A DNA stretch of 62,011 nucleotides, from NCBI GenBank assembly GCA_011391405.1, contig JAABQQ010000282.1, forward strand, positions 1-62,011. Reading direction: 5' to 3'. This document shows, piece after piece, positions 35,999-43,425 of the stretch. This DNA is from Gammaproteobacteria bacterium. GTDB lineage: Bacteria > Pseudomonadota > Gammaproteobacteria > Steroidobacterales > Steroidobacteraceae. The translations under genes were made by a program, and so were the position numbers. The notes under the pieces are model-generated. The model worked only from the letters and a program-made list of their open reading frames with translations, had not been told where the DNA came from and ran no database searches. Numbering within the stretch: the stretch's first letter is position 1; the number at the start of each line of letters is the position of its first letter.

Positions 35999-36134
35999 CG
36001 CGCGGTGCGCGGACGCGCTGCGCTGGCACGCCCTGTTACGCTCGCGATGAAACCGGCGCTATAGTCAGGCGCGCTCGACTGCGTCGAGCCAGTGCCCTGC
36101 GCCACCCTCGCGCGAAGTTCGGGAGGAACCTGCC

Positions 36135-36662
36135 ATGCCCACTCCAGACACCGGGAATCACAGCTCTTTTTCAACGCGTCACCGTTGCGCGGCAACCGTG
36201 CTGCTGGCCGCTGCCGGCCTGCTGCTCGTGGCAGGTTGCGGCGCGGACATCGACCGGCAACCGCAAACTGCCCGCCCGACAGAAGACACGCAGAAGGATT
36301 TCGACGACCTCGAAGTCCACTACAACGCAATCCGGACGGACCAGCTGACGCCGGAAGTGGCCCGCGCCTATGGCATCGAACGCAGCCCGAGCCGAGTGCT
36401 GTTAAACGTGGCTATGCTCACCAAGACGCCTGGCGGCGCCGCCAAACCCGTCGATGGCACGGTGTCGGCCTCCGCGCACAACCTGAACGGGCAGCTGAAG
36501 AGCCTGACGATGCGGCGCGTACAGGAAGGGCCGGCCGTGTACTTCATCGGCGAGGTCGGCATCAACGGCGACGAGATCCTCGTCTTCAACATCGACGTCG
36601 AGCCGGTGGCGGGCGGCGGACGGCGCTCGGTGCAGTTCAAGCGCGAATTCTTCGGCGACTGA
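36135..36662 (+). CDS. DUF4426 lipoprotein
   Basis: A 175-residue protein with a lipobox (LLVAGC, Cys near 35) after a hydrophobic signal, then a DUF4426 domain: YNAIRTDQLTPEVARAYGIERSPSRVLLNVA and AVYFIGEVGINGDEILVFNIDVEP. The family occurs downstream of yggT/metXW in Pseudomonas; function unknown. The aspartate-free residue after Cys (Gly) predicts outer-membrane sorting. Confidence 0.85.
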   Translation: MPTPDTGNHSSFSTRHRCAATVLLAAAGLLLVAGCGADIDRQPQTARPTEDTQKDFDDLEVHYNAIRTDQLTPEVARAYGIERSPSRVLLNVAMLTKTPGGAAKPVDGTVSASAHNLNGQLKSLTMRRVQEGPAVYFIGEVGINGDEILVFNIDVEPVAGGGRRSVQFKREFFGD

Positions 36663-36706
36663 TTCGCCGCAACACTAAAAAATCGGGAAAAAACAGGTTC
36701 AACGTA

Positions 36707-36734
36707 TTAACAAGCCTAGTTTTCATGGTATTTT
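36707..36734 (+). promoter_or_regulatory. Candidate promoter of the HU-like gene
   Basis: TTAACA (36707-36712) and TATTTT (36729-36734) are separated by 16 bp in an unusually AT-rich stretch (36675-36736) for this genome. The gene starts about 60 bp downstream. Confidence 0.55.
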
Positions 36735-36796
36735 TCGCGTGCTGACAGACTAACCAAGGGCCAGCGGCCCGCAGCACAACTAGGAGATACATCAAG

Positions 36797-37111
36797 ATGG
36801 CAGCCAAGAAGAGCTCTGCTCCGACCAAGTCCGACATCCTCGCGCACGTCTCGAAGGACACGGGCCTGTCGAAGAAGCAGGTGAGCTCGGTTTTCGAATC
36901 GCTCAACACCGTGATCAAGAAGAGCCTGAAGAGCCACGGCATCTTCACGCTTCCGGGTCTCGCCAAGATGAAGGTCGTCAAGAAGCCCGCCACCAAGGCG
37001 CGCGAAGGCGTGAATCCCTTCACCGGCGAAAAGATGGTCTTCAAGGCCAAGCCGGCCAGCAAGAAGGTCCGCGTGATGCCGCTCAAGAACCTCAAGGGGT
37101 TCGTGAACTGA
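36797..37111 (+). CDS. HU/IHF-family histone-like DNA-binding protein
   Basis: A 104-residue basic protein. After a short KKSSAP tail comes the HU fold: SDILAHVSKDTGLSKKQVSSVFESLNTVIKKSLKSHG (helices) and IFTLPGLAKMKVVKKPATKAREGVNPFTGEKMVFKAKPA (beta arms, with GVNPFTGE in place of the usual RNPxTG tip). Members bend or compact DNA in the nucleoid. It stands alone with its own AT-rich promoter and a strong terminator, consistent with high expression. More divergent than HupA/HupB. Confidence 0.88.
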   Translation: MAAKKSSAPTKSDILAHVSKDTGLSKKQVSSVFESLNTVIKKSLKSHGIFTLPGLAKMKVVKKPATKAREGVNPFTGEKMVFKAKPASKKVRVMPLKNLKGFVN

Positions 37112-37146
37112 GCGCGAGCTGACCAAAGCGATTTTTTCGCTGATGA

Positions 37147-37180
37147 CGCCGGGGTGCTCACGCACCCCGGCGTTTTTTTT
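37147..37180 (+). terminator. Strong intrinsic terminator after the HU-like gene
   Basis: A perfect 11-bp stem CGCCGGGGTGC/GCACCCCGGCG (37147-37157, 37162-37172) with loop TCAC and eight T residues. Confidence 0.95.
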
Positions 37181-37210
37181 GGGCGTTTCGCAGCCGCCGC
37201 AGCGATATTT

Positions 37211-37885
37211 TCAGGCCTTGCGCAGGAATGCGAGGACGCCCGAACGCAGCTCGCCGAGCTTGCCGTGGAAGAAGTGCTCGGCGCCCGCGATCACCGTCAA
37301 CTCGGGTTCGGGCACAAAGCTGCGCGCCCACGAACGCACGGCTTCGATGTCGATGAGTTCGTCCTGGTCGCCCTGCACGATCAGCCAGGGACAGTCCGGA
37401 CGCGGCACGGGTTCGGTGATGATGCGGCCGACCGGCGGCGCGATCGTCACGAGCCGCGCCGGCCGTGCACCGCGTGCCGCCGCCTGCAGGGCGGTCGCCG
37501 CGCCGAACGAGAACCCGCCGAGCCACAGCGCGTCGCAGTCGAAGTACCGGCGAGTCCAGTCGATCACGGCGAGCGCATCCGCGAGTTCGCCAACGCCGCG
37601 GTCGTGCTGGCCTGCGCTGGCACCCACGCCACGAAAATTGAAACGCACAGTCGCCGCCCCCGCCTCCTGCATGGCCCGGGCAGCGGTGTGCACGACCTTG
37701 TTCTGCATCGTGCCGCCGAAGAGCGGATGCGGGTGGCAGACGACGCCGATGACCCGTCGGGTCGCCCCGACTGGCAGCGGATCTTCAACGCGCGCTTCGA
37801 TGGTGCCGGCCGGACCGGCAATCTGGACGGCCAGCGGCACGGGTGGGCGAAACGTTGCAGCGGTGTCGGTCGAGCCTGCGGACAA
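37211..37885 (-). CDS. Alpha/beta hydrolase (COG2945-like)
   Basis: About 224 residues. VVCHPHPLFGGTMQNKVV, FNFRGVGASAGQHD, LGGFSFGAATAL (nucleophile Ser in GFSFG), VQGDQDELID and AEHFFHGK (catalytic Asp and His) give a complete hydrolase triad of the small cytoplasmic COG2945 family. Substrate unknown. No ATG is available before the fold; TTG 37885 or GTG 37840 are the candidate starts and neither has a clear Shine-Dalgarno. The open frame to 38329 overlaps the divergent PEBP gene and is rejected. Confidence 0.8.
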   Translation of the reverse strand: MSAGSTDTAATFRPPVPLAVQIAGPAGTIEARVEDPLPVGATRRVIGVVCHPHPLFGGTMQNKVVHTAARAMQEAGAATVRFNFRGVGASAGQHDRGVGELADALAVIDWTRRYFDCDALWLGGFSFGAATALQAAARGARPARLVTIAPPVGRIITEPVPRPDCPWLIVQGDQDELIDIEAVRSWARSFVPEPELTVIAGAEHFFHGKLGELRSGVLAFLRKA

Positions 37886-37994
37886 TGGCAGCGTCCGAGC
37901 GGTAAAGGACGGGACTGCAGTGTGCCAGAACGCTGCCGGTCCGCCGCCGGGCCATGGCAGAATCGGGCGCAGGCAAGCCAAGGAGTGACCCGCA

Positions 37995-38621
37995 GTGCAC
38001 CTGTTGTCTTCGAACTTCGTCCACGGCCAGCAGATCCCCGCAGAGTTCGCGTTCTGCTCGCCCGATCCGGCACAGCACGTCCGCATGAGCGGCAACCGCA
38101 ACCCGCACCTGCGCTGGACGGGCGTGCCCTCGACGGCAAAATCGCTGGTGCTGCTGTGCGTCGACGTCGACGTGCCGACCCGCACGGACGACGTGAACCA
38201 GGAGGGTCGCAGCGTGCCGGCCGACCTGCCGCGAACCAGTTTCTGGCACTGGGTGCTGGTCGACATTCCGCCGTCGGTCAGCGAAATTCCGGCCGGTTTT
38301 GCCTGCGATGGCGTAACTGCGCGCGGCAAACGCGAGCCACACGGTCCGCGGGGATCACGCCAGGGACAGAACGACTACACGCTCTGGTTTGCCGGCGACA
38401 AGGACATGGCAGGCCAGTATTTCGGCTACGACGGTCCCTGCCCGCCGTGGAACGACACGCTGCTGCATCACTATCATTTCACGCTGTACGCGATCGACCT
38501 CGCGCGCTGCCCGGTCGAGGGTGCGTTCACGGGTCAGCAGGTGAAGGACGCCATCGCCCGGCACGTGCTGGCCGAGGCCACGCTCACCGGCACGTATTCG
38601 CTGAACCCCGCGGTAAAATGA
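37995..38621 (+). CDS. YbhB/YbcL family (PEBP, Raf-kinase-inhibitor-like) protein
   Basis: A 208-residue soluble protein. NPHLRWTGVP, VLLCVDVDVPT, FWHWVLVDIPP and YFGYDGPCPP...HHYHFTLYA are the ligand-pocket motifs of bacterial PEBP proteins. GTG 37995 is preceded by AAGGAG. Role unknown; ligands in the family are phospholipid head groups or small metabolites. Divergent from the hydrolase. Confidence 0.9.
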   Translation: MHLLSSNFVHGQQIPAEFAFCSPDPAQHVRMSGNRNPHLRWTGVPSTAKSLVLLCVDVDVPTRTDDVNQEGRSVPADLPRTSFWHWVLVDIPPSVSEIPAGFACDGVTARGKREPHGPRGSRQGQNDYTLWFAGDKDMAGQYFGYDGPCPPWNDTLLHHYHFTLYAIDLARCPVEGAFTGQQVKDAIARHVLAEATLTGTYSLNPAVK

Positions 38622-38634
38622 CGCGGTCGCGGCG

Positions 38635-39105
38635 TCAGCGCGACGGCTGAACCGCAAGCAGTTCGACGTCGAACACGAGCGTAGCGCCCGGCGGAATCAC
38701 GCCACCGGCGCCGCGGTCGCCGTATGCCAGCGCCGACGGGATCACCAGCCGCCGCTGACCACCCGCTTGCATGCCGGTCACGCCCTGGTCCCAGCCGGCA
38801 ATGACCTGCTTCTGGCCCAGCACGAAACTGAACGGCTGTCCGCTTTTGCGCGAGCTGTCGAACTCGGTACCCTTTTTTTCCGGGCGCGTGTGGTCGTACA
38901 TCCAGCCCGTGTAATGCACGGTAACCCTCAAACCCGGCGTCGCTACGGTGCCCTGGCCGACGACCAGCTCCGTGACTTCGAGCGCGGCCACCTGGTTGGC
39001 GGGCGCAACCGCCGGCAGTGGCGAACGCGCGCAGCCCGCGAGCGCCCCGCAGGCCAGGGCGACGGCAGCGACCGGCAGGGTCAATGTGGAAAAGATCCGG
39101 CGCAT
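38635..39105 (-). CDS. FKBP-type peptidyl-prolyl isomerase lipoprotein
   Basis: A 156-residue protein with signal peptide and lipobox LAGC (Cys 25), then a single FKBP domain: VTVHYTGWMYD, FDSSRKSGQPFSFVLG, VIAGWDQGVTGMQAGGQRRLVIP and LAYGDRGAGGVIPPGATLVFDVELL. Catalytic aromatic residues are kept. It would assist protein folding at a membrane surface in the periplasm. Starts 3 nt after the msrB stop. Confidence 0.92.
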   Translation of the reverse strand: MRRIFSTLTLPVAAVALACGALAGCARSPLPAVAPANQVAALEVTELVVGQGTVATPGLRVTVHYTGWMYDHTRPEKKGTEFDSSRKSGQPFSFVLGQKQVIAGWDQGVTGMQAGGQRRLVIPSALAYGDRGAGGVIPPGATLVFDVELLAVQPSR

Positions 39106-39108
39106 GAG

Positions 39109-39513
39109 TCAGTCCTTCTTCTTGAATTCGAGCGCAGCCGAGTTGACGCAGTAGCGCAGCCCCGTGGGTTGCGGGCCGTCCTCGAACACATGGCCGAGGT
39201 GTGCGCCGCAGTTCGCACAGGTGACCTCGGTCCGCACCATGCCGTGGCTGGCGTCGCGGTGCGTAACGACACGGTCACCCGCCAGCGGCAGCCAGAACGA
39301 AGGCCAGCCCGAGCCGGAATCGTACTTCGTGTCCGATGCGAACAGCCCGGCATCGCACACGACGCACGTGTACACGCCCGGGTCCTTGTTGTGCAGGTAG
39401 CGGCCGGTGAAGGCCCGTTCGGTACCCTTGTTCTGGGTAACCTGGAACTGCTCGTCGCTCAGTCGCGCGCGCAGTTCATCCTCACCCGGTGGGTGCTTGT
39501 CGTTCTCAGTCAT
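39109..39513 (-). CDS. msrB: Peptide-methionine (R)-S-oxide reductase MsrB
   Basis: A 134-residue repair enzyme. Zinc cysteines 50/53 and 99/102, SGWPSFW, the [13 protein letters not shown] loop and catalytic Cys122 in RYCVNSAAL are all present. No signal peptide, so it is cytoplasmic. Sits between a small membrane ORF and the FKBP gene, all on the minus strand and closely spaced. Confidence 0.96.
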   Translation of the reverse strand: MTENDKHPPGEDELRARLSDEQFQVTQNKGTERAFTGRYLHNKDPGVYTCVVCDAGLFASDTKYDSGSGWPSFWLPLAGDRVVTHRDASHGMVRTEVTCANCGAHLGHVFEDGPQPTGLRYCVNSAALEFKKKD

Positions 39514-39528
39514 TGCTGGGATCCCGCG

Positions 39529-39693
39529 TCAGGGTGCGGCGAGCAAGTCCGGCGGCCCGAGCAGCAGGAGCGCACCGAGGCCCGCGACGAACGCCACGAC
39601 GAGCAGCGCGGTGATGATCACCGACGGTGCCTGCACGCGGAAGACGTCCGTGAGATCGTCCAGGTCGTCGAGCCACTTCAGCAGTCGTTCCAT
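39529..39693 (-). CDS. Small single-pass membrane protein, 54 residues
   Basis: An open frame from ATG 39693 to TGA 39529. The first 20 residues are acidic and amphipathic (MERLLKWLDDLDDLTDVF); residues about 23-47 are a continuous hydrophobic helix (SVIITALLVVAFVAGLGALLLL). It ends 15 nt before msrB on the same strand. I do not recognise a family. The clean charge-then-helix layout and operon-like position support it as a real gene. Confidence 0.55.
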   Translation of the reverse strand: MERLLKWLDDLDDLTDVFRVQAPSVIITALLVVAFVAGLGALLLLGPPDLLAAP

Positions 39694-39797
39694 GGGATTC
39701 GGGCCGGGGAGCAGACTTTAATCGAAAAGACGGAGCTACTGCGATGCCAGAAGTCCTGCATCACCACACGGCCGGTGCCGCATGGTCATGCGGGGGC

Positions 39798-40085
39798 TTA
39801 CTTGGGCTTGTCGAAGGCCCCGCGCGCCTTGTCGGCCCAGCTCTTGTAGCTCGCGATGCTGTAGAGGGACTTGCTGATCACTGCCTGCCGTGAAGGCGGC
39901 GCTGGTTGCCGGGCCCGGCCCAGCCAGTCGTTGTAGGCGTCCCAACCGTCCGTGGCGGCACCAAACTTGTTGGTGCCACGACGCGGGCCGGCCTCGCTCG
40001 CCGTCAACGGGCGCTCGGGGGGGAGAGGCTTGTCGCGCGGCGGCGCGCGGGTGCCGACGGGAACCTCCGGCTTGCGCTCAGACAT
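39798..40085 (-). CDS. Hypothetical protein, 95 residues
   Basis: A basic, proline-rich N-terminal half (KPEVPVGTRAPPRDKPLPPERP) and a C-terminal half with conserved-looking aromatic residues (DGWDAYNDWLGRARQP, YKSWADKARGAF). No signal or membrane segment. ATG start. Unknown function; reading-frame quality and isolation make it probable but unproven. Confidence 0.5.
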   Translation of the reverse strand: MSERKPEVPVGTRAPPRDKPLPPERPLTASEAGPRRGTNKFGAATDGWDAYNDWLGRARQPAPPSRQAVISKSLYSIASYKSWADKARGAFDKPK

Positions 40086-40197
40086 TGCGGTATTTCATTG
40101 ATGCCACGATGGCCGCACGGTACCGAAGCGGCCTGCCAGCGTCCGGTACTGGGTCACAGTCTGCGACCTCCCCCGCTGGCGGGGAGCGAGGCAACGA

Positions 40198-41610
40198 TCA
40201 GGCGACGATGCGATAGCAGGGCTGGTATTCACCCGAGAGCTTCATGCGGCGTTGCCGCACGAACGACCCGAGCAGCGCGTCAAGTGGCTGTAGCAGCTCC
40301 GCATCGCCATGCAGCTCGAACGGGCCGTGCTCGTCGATCAGCCGCAGCCCGGATTCCTTGACGTTGCCGGCGACGATACCCGAGAACGCGCGACGCAATT
40401 CCGCCGCCAACTGGTGCGGCGGCGAATCGCGATGCAGCTTGAGTCCTGCCATGGCCGCGTGGGTGGGCTCGAACGGCTGCTGCATGTCGTGCGGAATGCG
40501 CAGCAGCCAGTTGAAGTTGTAGGCGTCCTTCGCGCGGCGGCGGTATTCGCGCACCGCAGCCATGCCACGCAGCATCTCGCGTGCCACCTCGGCCGGATCG
40601 CCCACGATGACGCGATAGCACTGGCGCACGCGCTCGCCGAGCGTGCCGACCAGGAACGCGTCGACCTGGTGCCAGTATTCCTCGCTGCCGCGCGGCCCGC
40701 TGAACACGACGGGAAACGGCTGCGGCTCGTTCTGCGGGTCGAGCAGGATGCCGACGAGATACAGGATTTCCTCGGCCGTGCCGGCACCGCCCGGGAACAC
40801 GACGATGCCGTGGCCGATGCGGACGAACGCTTCGAGGCGCTTCTCGATGTCCGGCAGGATGGCAAGTTGGTTGACGATCGCGTTCGGTGGCTCGGCTGCG
40901 ACGATGCCCGGCTCGGTCAGGCCGATGTAGCGGCCCGCCGGGATGCGTTGCTTGGCATGGCCGATCGTCGCGCCTTTCATCGGGCCTTTCATGGCGCCCG
41001 GTCCGCAACCCGTGCAGACGTTGAGCCCGCGCAAGCCGAGTTCGTAGCCCACGAGCTTGGTGTATTCGTACTCGTCGCGGCCGATCGAGTGTCCGCCCCA
41101 GCACACGACGATATCGGGCCGCACACGCGGCTGCAGCAGGCCCGCATTGCGCAGCACTCGGTACACGGCGTTGGTGATCCCCGCCGACTCGCGCAGCTCG
41201 ACACTGCCGTGCTCGTAGACTTCGCCGTGGATGTAGAGGATGTCGCGCAGCACCGCGAACAGGTGCTCCTGGATGCCGCGGATCATGCGGCCGTCCACGA
41301 ACGCGGCGGCCGGCGCGTTGTGCAGTTCGAGCTTGATGCCCCAGGCCTGGCGCACGATGTCGATGTCGAAATCGGCATAGCGGTCGAAGATCGCACGGGC
41401 GTCGTCGGTCTCGCCCCCGCTGTTCAGGACAGCGAGCGAGCAGCGGCGATACAGCGGGTAGAGGCCGCCGCGCGAGCTGTCGAGCAGCCGGTCGACCTCC
41501 ATCTGCGACAGGTTCTCGAGGCTGCCGGTTGGCGTGACACGTGCGTCGACGAAATTGTCGTCCTCGGTTGGGCCCGCTGGAATGGCGACCTCGGCCCGCT
41601 TCATCATCAT
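40198..41610 (-). CDS. ppnN: Nucleotide 5'-monophosphate nucleosidase PpnN (LOG family, YgdH)
   Basis: A 470-residue enzyme. The LOG catalytic motif FPGGAGTAEEILYLVG, CTGCGPGAMKGPMKGATIGH and a PpnN-type N-terminal DUF4478 part (SQMEVDRLLD, LYRRCSLAVLNSGGETDD) and C-terminal DUF3412 part are all seen. PpnN cleaves purine and pyrimidine nucleoside monophosphates to base and ribose 5-phosphate and is stimulated by (p)ppGpp in E. coli. ATG 41610 overlaps the stop of the L,D-transpeptidase gene (ATGA). Confidence 0.93.
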   Translation of the reverse strand: MMMKRAEVAIPAGPTEDDNFVDARVTPTGSLENLSQMEVDRLLDSSRGGLYPLYRRCSLAVLNSGGETDDARAIFDRYADFDIDIVRQAWGIKLELHNAPAAAFVDGRMIRGIQEHLFAVLRDILYIHGEVYEHGSVELRESAGITNAVYRVLRNAGLLQPRVRPDIVVCWGGHSIGRDEYEYTKLVGYELGLRGLNVCTGCGPGAMKGPMKGATIGHAKQRIPAGRYIGLTEPGIVAAEPPNAIVNQLAILPDIEKRLEAFVRIGHGIVVFPGGAGTAEEILYLVGILLDPQNEPQPFPVVFSGPRGSEEYWHQVDAFLVGTLGERVRQCYRVIVGDPAEVAREMLRGMAAVREYRRRAKDAYNFNWLLRIPHDMQQPFEPTHAAMAGLKLHRDSPPHQLAAELRRAFSGIVAGNVKESGLRLIDEHGPFELHGDAELLQPLDALLGSFVRQRRMKLSGEYQPCYRIVA

Positions 41611-42563
41611 TTCCGGATTTCGATCGGAATCCCGGTCGTCGTCCGCAGCCACACGTCGACCATGTCGGCATTGCTCAGTGCGATGCAGCCATCGGTCCAG
41701 TCGCGCGTCGCGTAGTGCTCGAGGGAGCGCTTCGGTTCGTTCGGCTGGCCATGGATCATGATCAGCCCGCCGGGCGCATGCCCGCTTTCGTGCGCGACCG
41801 CCGCGTCTTCACGGTTCGGGTACGAAATCTTGATCGAGAGGAAAAACTCGCTCTTCGGGTTGCGCATGACGAGTTCGTAGTTGCCCTCGGGCGTGCGGAA
41901 ATCGCCTTCGCGCTGCTTGTGGCCGTAGGGATTCAGCCCGAGCTTGATCGGGTACTCGGCGATCACCCGGCCACGGCGATACAGGCGCAGCACCCGCTCT
42001 TGCTTGATCACCACGACTTTCTCGGCCATCTCGAAAGCCGACGCCGAGCCCGCGCCGTAATTCGCACTGGCGGCCGGCGGCACAGGCAGCGATGGCGCAC
42101 CGCCACTCACCGAACTGAACCCCCCACTGCCCGCGCTGAGAGCGGTGCTGGCTGCACCGCCCGGTGCAACAGGAGCCGGCACGGGCGCGGCAGATGTCGG
42201 AACGGTCGGCGACACGGAGCCCGCATTGGCGCGCTGCGCGGGCATAGCCGGCGAGGCAGCTGTCAACGTGCCGCCAAAGGCGGGTGGCGGCGGCACCGCG
42301 CTCGCGAGGGTCGGCACGATGCCGACCGACGCAGGCGTTGCGATCGGTGAGCTGCGGGACGGAGCAGTGACGCCGGGCGGGACGGCAGCGGCCGGCAAGC
42401 TGGCCGATTCGGTGCCGGCACCCGACGGTGCCGCGACCAGGGCTTTGGGCGCTCCGCCCGAGACGGAACTGAAGCCCTGCGCGTGCGTCGTGGCAAACGG
42501 CGCCGTCGCGGTCAGCAGCAGTACCAGCGGAAATATCTTCAATCGAATCCGGAGCAGGGCCAT
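41607..42563 (-). CDS. Exported L,D-transpeptidase (YkuD domain)
   Basis: A 318-residue protein: signal peptide to about residue 28, a 120-residue low-complexity Ala/Pro/Ser/Val linker that includes two FSSVSGGAP repeats, then a YkuD domain with IMIHGQPN and the nucleophile Cys293 in DWTDGCIALSNADM. Members make 3-3 cross-links in peptidoglycan or attach lipoproteins. ATG 42563 gives the best signal peptide; TTG 42572 is in frame. Confidence 0.88.
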   Translation of the reverse strand: MALLRIRLKIFPLVLLLTATAPFATTHAQGFSSVSGGAPKALVAAPSGAGTESASLPAAAVPPGVTAPSRSSPIATPASVGIVPTLASAVPPPPAFGGTLTAASPAMPAQRANAGSVSPTVPTSAAPVPAPVAPGGAASTALSAGSGGFSSVSGGAPSLPVPPAASANYGAGSASAFEMAEKVVVIKQERVLRLYRRGRVIAEYPIKLGLNPYGHKQREGDFRTPEGNYELVMRNPKSEFFLSIKISYPNREDAAVAHESGHAPGGLIMIHGQPNEPKRSLEHYATRDWTDGCIALSNADMVDVWLRTTTGIPIEIRK

Positions 42564-42635
42564 GGGGCGCAAATCTTAGCGCTCTCCGCGCAAATTTGCT
42601 GTGCGACATCTCACGCCGCTGGCAGGCTCAGTGGT

Positions 42636-43364
42636 TCAGCCGCACTTCGAGTCGCCGCAGTTCAGGCAGGTCATGCAGCCGTCCATCATGACGACGGCCG
42701 CGGTGCTGCACTTCAGGCACAGCTGCGCACCCTGCGGGTAGTCGGCCTTGGCGAAGGCGTCCTGCTGCTTCTGCTGCGCCTCGTATTCGCGGCGCTTGTC
42801 CGCGATGAGCTTGAGCCGGTGCTCGTCCATCTCGGGTTTGCGCAGCAGGCCGATCTTCTGCATGTGCTTTTCGATCACGTGGCCGAGCTCGGCGATGATC
42901 GACGGCATGAACTTGCCGCCGGCCTGCCAGTAGCCGCCGCGCGGGTCGAATACGGCCTTCAGCTCTTCGACCATGAACGTGACGTCGCCGCCCTTGCGGA
43001 ACACCGCCGAGATGATCCGCGTCAGCGCGACGATCCACTGGTAGTGGTCGAGATTCTTCGAGTTGATGAAGATCTCGAACGGCCGGCGCGATTCGTGCAC
43101 CGTGCCCTCGTTCAGCAGGATGTCGTTGATCGTCACGTACATCGCGTGATCCGACACCGGCGTCTTGATCTTGTAGGTGGAACCGATCAGCTCTTCGGGA
43201 CGCTCGAGTTTCTCGTGCATCCAGATGACGTTCGGGCTGCGGGAGTCGACAACCGCCTCTTTCGCCTTCGCCGCGGCCGCAGCCTCGGCCTCCGCCTTTT
43301 CCTTCTCGCCGGGCTTCACCACCCGGACCTTCGTGATCTTTTTCTCGATCTTGTGCGCGCTCAT
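42636..43364 (-). CDS. nrdJb: Class II ribonucleotide reductase, small C-terminal subunit NrdJb
   Basis: A 242-residue protein resembling Pseudomonas NrdJb: a charged start (AHKIEKKITKVRVVKPGEKEKAEAE), a domain with YKIKTPVSDHAMYVTINDI and FINSKNLDHYQWIVALTRIISAVFRKG, and a C-terminal CLKC...CMTCLNCGDSKCG cysteine cluster that re-reduces the active site or binds metal. In this split class II system it works with NrdJa. AGGAG precedes ATG 43364. It follows nrdJa by 61 nt. Confidence 0.88.
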   Translation of the reverse strand: MSAHKIEKKITKVRVVKPGEKEKAEAEAAAAAKAKEAVVDSRSPNVIWMHEKLERPEELIGSTYKIKTPVSDHAMYVTINDILLNEGTVHESRRPFEIFINSKNLDHYQWIVALTRIISAVFRKGGDVTFMVEELKAVFDPRGGYWQAGGKFMPSIIAELGHVIEKHMQKIGLLRKPEMDEHRLKLIADKRREYEAQQKQQDAFAKADYPQGAQLCLKCSTAAVVMMDGCMTCLNCGDSKCG

Positions 43365-43425
43365 CGCTTGAACTCCTGGCGGGTCGCCCGCGCTTTGCAA
43401 CGCAGAGCGACCGGGACAATTGGCC

